64,000 nt of DNA from the NCBI GenBank assembly GCA_025345505.1, contig JANVCC010000153.1, positions 1 to 64,000 of the forward strand, written 5' to 3'. Made by a program: the position numbers and the translations under genes. Source of the stretch: Todiramphus chloris collaris (taxonomy: Eukaryota > Chordata > Aves > Coraciiformes > Alcedinidae). This document shows positions 54,901 to 64,000 of the stretch, piece after piece (positions within the stretch are counted from its first letter, which is position 1; the number at the start of each line of letters is the position of its first letter). The notes below the pieces were generated by a model, which worked only from the letters and a program-made list of their open reading frames with translations, did not search any database and was not told the DNA's origin.

Positions 54901-55936
54901 TTCAATGATAAATGCCAAATAACAGTATATAAAAATGGTACAAAAGAATACACATACTGCAAATCACAATTTAGGGAACACACATCCAAGATCACAAGCA
55001 CCAGGGAACATAGTCTATAATGAAATTTACACTTACAGGTTTCCCCATTCTCTACATGAAAGCGAAGCAATTGCACAAAAAAAAAAAAAAAAATAATTTG
55101 CTATCAGGTATATTTTTAATTCAACAATATTAATATATTGTACAGGACCAAGCCTTAACTGTGATTTCCACCCCCAATCACACAGAGTAGTTTCAAAATA
55201 CTAGTATCTGAAGTCTGTCTTACACCATTTTAAAGAAGTAGCTCTTATCTATTAAGTGACTTTAATTTAAGAAAAAGACATTAAGGTATATTTCATCAGG
55301 AAATACTTCATATAAAAGCTTTAATTTTCAGGATAAGGGCCGAATGTCTGTTTAAAAGCAAACCAGAACAAAACTCCACCCAAACCCCAAAATATATGCT
55401 AAACGTCTTGAAAGAGTCTGCTTCTTTGGTACTTCCACAAAACCTAAAAAAAAACCCAAAAAAACCAAACCAAACCAACCCAAACACAAAAAAAAACCCC
55501 AACCAAAAAAACCACAAAACAACAACTACAATAAAAAACCCACAAACAAACAAACCACCAAATAAACGATACAAGGAAGCAACAGTAACTTGCTATCCAC
55601 AGGAAGAGAGAAAAAAATATAGGTTAAACATTAAGCATTGTACCAGAAAGCATGTATGTTAAAATCCAGAAGTTGAGTTTAGACCTTGAAATCTGTCGTA
55701 TTTAAGCTTCATTCATAATATTCTTGTGAATGACTTTTATAGTCATTGTTCCATCCAAGTCCATGGTACTTTCATAAAGATGGCATTTAAGTGAATTGCA
55801 TGGAAAGATCCTATTTGTACTCAACTTTAAATAAAACAGAATCTCTTTGAACACAGAACCCAGAAAAACAACAAACAGAATCCACTAAAATTCACACAAT
55901 CAAATTCAAAACTCCAAACATGACATGTATACTTAC
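51914..55936 (-). other. SLC12A7: SLC12A7 intron with solo LTR and simple repeats
   Basis: 4.0-kb intron. It contains the solo LTR at 54137-54603, A-runs at 53635-53652 and 55076-55093, and an A/C-rich (CCAAAA)n-like stretch at 55447-55565, which produces meaningless Trp/Phe-rich frames on the minus strand. I see no conserved exon. Confidence 0.85.
54137..54603 (+). mobile_element. Solo LTR in SLC12A7 intron, antisense to the gene
   Basis: 467 bp starting TGTCATGGGTCTGG and ending CAACCCACCACA. CTACA lies before (54132-54136) and after (54604-54608), a 5-bp duplication. A CTATAAAGGG promoter box is at about 54341, and the downstream part has G-runs. The family is not otherwise present in the window. 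Confidence 0.87.
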
Positions 55937-56118
55937 GGCTTCATGTTGAAAATATCTTTAAAGCCAGACACATTTGAATCTTTGTTTTTATGCTTTTCAG
56001 CTACAAACTTCTCTTTGGTCCAGGTCATTTGCACTTTTTCTGGCACAGCAGCAGTCACACTTGCTTTGACTGCTGGAGCCAAGTGTGACGCAGTGTTTCT
56101 GTCATGGATCAGCTGAGC
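55937..56118 (-). CDS. SLC12A7: SLC12A7 exon, variable C-terminal linker
   Basis: 182 bp, acceptor TTTGTGGGCAG above 56118, strong donor GTAAGT below 55937. It encodes AQLIHDRNTASHLAPAVKAS, then the conserved VPEKVQMTWTKEKFVAEKH and SGFKDIFNMKP, ending in a split Pro codon. LIHDRNTASH and VQMTWTKEK are the most KCC4-like parts of the gene by my recall of the family. The region is the disordered regulatory stretch of the C-terminal domain. Confidence 0.92.
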
Positions 56119-58809
56119 CTGCCCACAAAACAATCACACAAGATTCAGCCAAGAGGTGCATTTGTAGATTATAAATTTTTAAAATTTTGAAAAGGAATTT
56201 CACAGCAGTGGAACAAGAATATATAGAACAATGCACCTTACTTTGTGAACAAATACCAAACTGTTTTGACTTCATCGTGAAATGAAAGAGATTGTAAAAA
56301 CATAGTTATTTGGTTTTATTTGCAGGATTACAAAGAGGGTTGAGACATTATTTTTGGTGATAAATGAAAGAGATGTTGAATTCAGCTCCAGGGTACTTTA
56401 TTAACATGAGGGGGCTTTTACCAGTGAAAAACTTGAAAGACAGTTCTCTGGTTCTTTATCAGTTACTTTATTTTCTCAGATACTATTCTAAAGGCTGTCC
56501 ATTTCACATGCCTTTAGATGAACTACCAACTTGACTCTCATCCCAGTAACACATTAGATGGGTCAAAACAAAGTCTAGATACATATCCTTAGATTATTTA
56601 TTCATGCACATGCATATTACATAACAAAAGCCAATCAAACCAACCATGAAGGGGCCTTTCTTGCCTTATAATATCAGAAACTCAAATCACAACTTTAAGA
56701 ACACAGTATTGTGCTGAACGTGTCCAGAGAAGGGCCACGAGGATGATAAGGGGGCTGGAGCACCTCTCCTATAAGGACAGACTGAGAAAGTTGGGGTTGT
56801 TCAATATGGAAAACAGAAGGCTCTGGAGAGACTTTATTGTGGCCTTCCAGTATCTGAAGGGGGCCTAGAAGAAAGCTCAGGTGGGACTTTTTAGGCTGTC
56901 AGGCAGTGATAGGACTAGAGGGAATGGATTAAAACTAGAGATAGTTTGATTCAGGTTAGACATTAGGAAGAATTTCTTCACCATGAGGGTGGTGAGACAC
57001 TGGAACAGGTTGCCCAGAGCGGTGGTGGAAGCCCCATCCCTGAAAGTTTTTAAGACCAGCCTGGATGGGGCTCTGAGCACCCTGCTCTAGTGGGAGATAT
57101 CCCTGCCCATGGCAGAGGGGTTGGAACTAGATGATCTTTAAGGTCCCTTCCAACCCTGACAATTCTATGATTCTATTTTTGTTCCCACATGCACACGCAC
57201 TTCTGTGTTCTGCATTTCTCATTCCCCTTCTTCCTCCTTCCTCAAGAGAAGGAACTATTTAAGATATGTTATTTATTTACTTTTGCATCACAATACTTTG
57301 TCCACAGGCATCAAAAGCAACAGAAATACAGTGCCGTAGACTCTTAAAATCATTAATTAATTAGTATAGGGGAATACTGGTTTTGCCTTTTGGGGTGTTC
57401 TGTTTTGGGAGGTATGTTAGGTTTTTTTATGGTGTGGTTTTGGGGGAATTTTTTGTTTGTTTGTGTAGGCTTTGGGGGTGAGGTTTGTTTGTTTGTTTTT
57501 AGGATCTTTAGCAATTATGAAGTCTCTTCAAAGACTTGTTAAATAATTAAATTGAAACTCCTGTTCCATTGGGAACCTCAATTATTGACATGTTGGTGAT
57601 GGTTGTATCCATCCAAATAAGTGAAAACTTAGAAGAATCAATTGCTTTTAAACCACAATCCAAAGCATAAATAACACCAAAGCAGATGAGAAAACTACTT
57701 TCTATCTCTGAAGTGCAATTCCTCTCATGTTCACAAACTGTAATTGCAGCTGTTTTTAAATGCCTAAGAGTACTTTCCCTAAATTATTTGCCTAGTCCCT
57801 ATGCTTGAAGATTCCCAAATCCTAGAGTTCAGTTGTGAGGATCACATAAGTATCTATTTATTTGACAGTCTACATTTCTCCTCAGAAGATTAAAATCACT
57901 AGTCAAGACTACAAATCAGAAGTTACAACTATGCTTCAATGGAAGAAAGTTCACCATTTTTAGAAAGACAGAGAGACCAAGAGGAATTCTGGACCTACAG
58001 CACATGCTTATAAAAATGCAAGTACAATAAAAGCACATTTTTGTTAGTGTTATTTTGATACATAATTAATTACATGTAATACAACACCTTCTCCTCATGA
58101 AGAAAGGGAAACACAAAAGGTATACAGCACTTCTACAAACTAGGCTAGATCATCTTTAGGTATGAGCAACACTTCAAGTGCACACTAGAAGTATTGATTA
58201 CATCAGTCCATTTGCTTTCAAATTCACCATGCAGGAAGCAGCAATGACTTTTATGGGATTATAACAGCTTGAATATAAGAATAGAAATCTTCTTTAAAAG
58301 CCCTAGTGTATCTATATGTTTTCTGAGAACCTCCAGTACATCAGTATAGGAACTATAAGGGAAGGCAATGCTCTGTGAAAGCATGAAATAAGCTTATTAA
58401 TGAAACACCCACTATTAAGACTTTTTAAGAAACAGAGGGTAGGGAAGCATCTTTGTTTCCGACTCTTAAAAACAATAGGCATTCTCAGAAACTTGTGGGA
58501 TTTTTATGGAAAATAAGTGTGAGAAAAATAGGATGTAGTCATGTTGCAGAAGCATCATCTAGAGAAAAAAAATAAAGGGTAAGATAATGACTTTTGAAAA
58601 ACAGCAAACTTAAAATTCATGAAGAACTGTTCCATAACAGTGAATGCTCAAGTTCTTAATTTATAGTTCAGTTTGCAGTAGTGGCACTTCAAGTGTTGCA
58701 ATGGTTAAAAAAAAAAAAAAAAAAAAGAATATAACCAAAAAATTATATATACATAAATAAAAATAAATTAAATAAAATAATCTATCTAGACAGTACTATG
58801 CCCAACTAC
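56119..58809 (-). other. SLC12A7: SLC12A7 intron with CR1
   Basis: 2.7-kb intron. It contains the CR1 at 56715-57177, a T/G-rich stretch (57400-57510) and an A-run followed by an AT-rich tract (58707-58790). I see no coding exon. Confidence 0.85.
56715..57177 (+). mobile_element. CR1 LINE 3' fragment
   Basis: About 460 bp of the CR1 3' region in plus orientation. GTCCAGAGAAGGGCCACGAG is at the left and GGAACAGGTTGCCCAGAG in the middle, with the terminal GGTCCCTTCCAACCCTGAC and ATTCTATGATTCTATT at the right. All are standard CR1 3'-end features. It lies antisense to SLC12A7. Confidence 0.93.
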
Positions 58810-58926
58810 CTCCTCCTCTCGATAATCATTAGTCAGCAGTGCCTGCACATCTTGGTCAATGGACTGTGGACTGGAGTAGCTTTTTCTTCTGATTGAGCCT
58901 CGAGACTCATCAGTGATGGTCTGAAT
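58810..58926 (-). CDS. SLC12A7: SLC12A7 possible cassette exon
   Basis: 117 bp, phase 0 at both ends, acceptor TTTTTTGTCCCAG above 58926, donor GTAGTT below 58810. It encodes IQTITDESRGSIRRKSYSSP then QSIDQDVQALLTNDYREEE. ITDESRGSIRRK is well known in the corresponding place of KCC2, but I recall the common human KCC4 sequence passing from SKNERERE directly to AQLIHDR. The exon could thus be skipped or included without changing frame. The basic RRKSYSS context offers a kinase-type serine. Exon status is supported by open frame, both splice sites and homology. Confidence 0.88.
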
Positions 58927-61234
58927 CTGGGACAAAAAAGTTACCAATGACATAAAAACCCCTGTCTACACAGAAAGCAGATGAAATTATTCAGAACAAA
59001 AATTGTCTTGATTTAAGCAGATGAGATTTCATATCGTAGCTTCTTACAAACTTGTTTTTTACTGACATGCCATTTGATTATATATACTAACGGTCTCTTT
59101 TTGAAATGTTTACTAGTCAGTTATGATTTGTGACAGCCTGAAGTGAATTGAATCCTATAGTCTATATGGGAACCTCAGAGCTAAATTGATTTTATTGTTA
59201 CAATAGAAAATATGGGGGGGGGGAAGTGGAAAGCTGCTTTCTAACTCTGAAGACTGATTTCCCAGTGCTTCACAAACTCTAATTGTGCTCCTCACCTACA
59301 TGCACTTACATTTTTGGTTGCTGTGCAACCCAAGACAAAGTGACAATGGAATGGATGACTGCCTTCTTACAGATTCAACAATATCACTGCCTACCCCAGC
59401 AGTTATTACTCAGGGCTGGCCAGAGAAGGAAGACAATAACCACCGGGAATGACATCAAGGAATTGAACAAGAGTCTACATTTTCTTCCATCTTTGCAGCG
59501 TTATTATCAAAGTCAAATAAATAAATGTTTATGTTATATTTACACTTGAACAGAAGCAAATCAAGTTTCTCAAAAAAAAAAAAAAAGTCCCCGTGCCCCA
59601 GTTTCACAAGAAAACACAGGGGCAAGATCAAATAAAGCTCCATTTTAAAAAGTGACAGAAGAGGGAGCATAATTCTTTAGGGATAAGAGCATGCCTACAA
59701 GGGAAACAGTGAAAGAATGCTGAACAAAAATTCTCTTTGCAAACCTCTGAACCTGGTTTGAAGAGGTACAAGTGCAAAAGGGAGGTAAAATACACATCTT
59801 GGTGGTAACAGGAAGCAAAACTACAAGCACCAAAGCTGGAATATCACAGTTACCATTTAAGGATCTGGAGACAGATAATGTAAACAAAAGCAATGCTAAT
59901 TTGAACTAGTGATACTAATGACAAAGATGTTTTGGTGGTCTTTTAAGAGAAGATTATCAGATTAAGAAAGGGCCTGGCACCACTGAGTGCATATACTCAA
60001 CTTGTAGCTCTTGACAGAGTGAAAGCATAACTTTCTGATGAAAATACAAAAGAACAAGGTAAATTAAGATAACCTAATCAGAAACAACAGATGGATAGGG
60101 CTTTTATTCTTGAACAAGGCAGGAAATAAGTACTAGATGTTCTTGGAATTAATAAGGATTTTACTTCAGACCATGAAATACATTCAATGTTAATTTGAAC
60201 AATTCGAAGAATTTATTTTCTCCACTACAATTTCTATGCAAGACACTACAGAGCCTTATGTCCTTGAGCTGCTTATAACATATTCATAAGGAAGTAAAAT
60301 TCTTAGAAGTCTGCTGTGGATGTACTAATCACTCAAACTCCACTGGAAAAACACTAGTGTTCAATAAAGAAATCAGAAAAAATTTAAAACACTGAGCAAG
60401 GAGTACAGGAGAGCTTGTTTTTTACTGTAAAGATGTTAGGCAGGCTCAGATCAAAAACGTTTAGGCATAAAATTAAGTTACACTTACCAGTATATAAAAA
60501 AAGCCACAAGAAAAAACATCTAGTCATTTTACAAATGAGCAGTTAACCACCATAGGGATCTCTTACTTGTCATGGGAGGGAAATCATTAAGTGATAGCAA
60601 AGTCAAAGTAAATTTTACATCAATAAAAAGTGTTGATAATAATGAGATAGTTAACAGGATAAATGAGGAAGTAGAAGCACAAGCTAAAAGAAAAAAAACA
60701 AAACAACAAAGATTCAAAAGTTACAAATATTCACAAAAATAGACCTGCATGAAGCTTGTAGCAGCAAACTTTTCCATTTGGGTATCACAGAATTATAGGT
60801 AAGTCAAATTTTGTCCCCTAAAAAACCAATTAGTTGATACATATAACATTCAAAATAATGTAGAAACTAAAAAATAGTGGGTGTGAACTGAAAGACCAAA
60901 TCACAAACAAAGCAAATTATCCCAGGTGAATAATCATAAACCTTAGTTACTGACATATGCCAAGTCTGGAAACACACACCAACACTCAAATGTTTTTCTA
61001 GTAAATACTCAATCTTAACAAGAAGAGGAAAACTCTGAACATCTGTTCAAATAATACAAAGATTTCTATTTTTTGTCACTGTTTTATCTTTGCAAGTGAA
61101 ACCTGCTGTGGGGAAACTAACATCAAATGCAGTTCTAAAAGCTTTTGATGAGATAGAAACTATTTAGAAACCACAGACAAGAAATAAATTTCAGAAGTTT
61201 TTCACAGAACATCTTGCCAAGCCAAAGTTCCTAC
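58927..61234 (-). other. SLC12A7: SLC12A7 intron
   Basis: 2.3-kb intron, A/T-rich, without a recognisable transposon or exon. A G-run is at 59214-59222 and an A-run at 59572-59586. Short open frames here lack any family resemblance. Confidence 0.8.
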
Positions 61235-61342
61235 CTCTCTTTCCCTTTCGTTCTTTGAAAGCTGCATCTGTTTTAGCATCTGAGATCGCTGTTCCATCAT
61301 AAGTGTCTTCTCATATGTGAATGCAGAAATATCATTTTCAAA
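61235..61342 (-). CDS. SLC12A7: SLC12A7 exon with first SPAK-type phosphosite
   Basis: 108 bp, phase 0 to 0, acceptor TCTCTTTTGCAG above 61342, donor GTAGGA below 61235. It encodes [20 protein letters not shown] then [16 protein letters not shown]. The threonine of [14 protein letters not shown] corresponds to Thr991 of KCC3 and Thr906 of KCC2, the other inhibitory SPAK/OSR1 site. The highly charged helix after it is conserved in all KCCs. Confidence 0.94.
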
Positions 61343-63320
<1,978 letters not shown>

Positions 63321-63463
63321 CTATCAGAAAGATAGATTAAAAATCAGTAACACAGTGATTCCTACCATGCATAACTCCCTCATGGTGAAAAAGTATTTCT
63401 AGAAATCCTTAGAGCTACTCATTGCTAGAAAATTAAGTCCCAGCTGTTTTTTATTGTCCTTGC

Positions 63464-63633
63464 CTTGTGCTGTCGAAGGAGAAAAGGCAGTAACATCAGC
63501 ATACCACCATCATGAACAATCCACCACACATCTATGCTTCCTTCAGTAAAACGCTCTTGATTTGTTGGAAATATGTCAACATTTTTAGCCACCAACAGTG
63601 CTTGCTGAGCTGCTGTTGTTTCTCGTACAGTGT
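63464..63633 (-). CDS. SLC12A7: SLC12A7 exon, C-terminal domain
   Basis: 170 bp. The acceptor TTCTGTCTCGTAG is above 63633. The exon starts with the last two bases of a split Asp codon and encodes [40 protein letters not shown] and [36 protein letters not shown] is invariant in KCCs. The donor reads AAG followed by GCAAGG: a GC donor, the only choice that joins to the next exon in frame. Confidence 0.95.
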
Positions 63634-63956
63634 CTACGAGACAGAACAAGACATTTGATCAAGAATTTCTAGTTTTTGTTTTTATTTTTGTTTTCAATTC
63701 CAAAGTTTAAAACCTCCCAGATTCTACTGAGGCAAAAGAGGAACATCCTGGGTTTAATGACTAATGTGCTTAGAAGAACAAGATATGCTACAGCTGAAGA
63801 CACTGAAGGCTGAGAAAACCACTCCACATGAAATCAGATGCAGGAAAATATTAAATTGTGTGCTGTATGTTCAGCATGACATTTCCTCCACAGAGAAATT
63901 ACTTCAGGTGCAAAGCTGTATTACAAATGCATAGGAGAAAGTCAATTAACATATAC
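63634..63956 (-). other. SLC12A7: SLC12A7 intron
   Basis: 323-bp intron between GTATAT and TCGTAG. I see no other feature. Confidence 0.9.
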
Positions 63957-64000
63957 CAACAAAATTCTTCCATGAGAAACGATTTTCTGTATGCTTCCAC
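63957..64000 (-). CDS. SLC12A7: SLC12A7 exon, partial at window edge
   Basis: The last 44 bp of an exon that continues beyond 64000. It encodes WKHTENRFSWKNFV and the first base of an Asp codon completed by the next exon. Donor GTATAT below 63957. WKNFV-D-TVR across the junction is the KCC consensus. The transmembrane part of the transporter and the N-terminus lie outside the window. Confidence 0.88.

Noticed and set aside
55308..55662. Frames rich in Phe/Trp/Gly (minus) and Asn/Lys/Pro (plus)
   Set aside because: Translation of an A/C-rich simple repeat in an SLC12A7 intron.
59283..59549. 88-codon plus-strand frame in an SLC12A7 intron
   Set aside because: No similarity to a known domain, no splice context on the plus strand and ordinary intron composition.

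Overview
The window is bird nuclear DNA. Four things support this: CR1 LINE fragments with the typical avian 3' end, avian-type endogenous retroviruses (ERVs) of classes I, II and III, a long tandem satellite, and at the right end eight minus-strand exons of a vertebrate K-Cl cotransporter best matching SLC12A7 (KCC4). No prokaryotic features, CRISPR arrays or tRNA/rRNA genes were seen.

Layout. (1) 1-21079: a diverged tandem satellite, unit about 189 bp, roughly 80-90 copies, most with an EcoRI site. Its orientation switches three times (near 258, 830 and 17981). It is interrupted by solo LTRs at 3596-4401 (ERV-L family), 5343-6068 (minus) and 19225-20035 (minus), a minus-strand CR1 (12463-14158) joined to an antisense retroviral remnant (14159-15205), and a short CR1 tail (about 16730-16850). 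(2) 21080-48411: a nested retroviral complex. A class I provirus (element A) sits in the satellite. Its 5' LTR holds a solo LTR (21090-21819). Its gag holds a complete provirus B (23149-39919, 5-bp target duplication GGGAC). B's gag holds a complete class II provirus D (24668-33070, 6-bp duplication GTTGTT). D's reverse transcriptase holds a solo LTR (28191-28542, 6-bp duplication GGTGGA). Right of B, A's gag and protease carry a further solo LTR (40221-40793), an antisense LTR (41183-41771) and a 3'-truncated ERV-L-like provirus C (41772 to about 47655). A's env end, polypurine tract and truncated 3' LTR follow. (3) 48412-50050: an env transmembrane fragment of another ERV, then sequence with nothing recognisable. 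(4) 50060-64000: the 3' part of SLC12A7 on the minus strand, with clean splice junctions, a 325-residue C-terminal reading frame and its 3' UTR. Introns carry a solo LTR, two CR1 tails and low-complexity tracts.

The only host gene supported is SLC12A7. Its eight exons encode the cytosolic C-terminal regulatory domain. Both threonine contexts known as WNK-SPAK sites in KCCs are present, and one intron begins with GC instead of GT. All retroviral genes carry frameshifts or stops, so the interest of the ERV block is its order of insertion and its gene make-up. The four proviruses appear to use four different primer tRNAs (Arg, Ser, Phe, Lys1,2). D pairs class II-like gag-pol with an env whose motifs are of gamma type. 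C carries a gag that starts with a multi-pass hydrophobic region.
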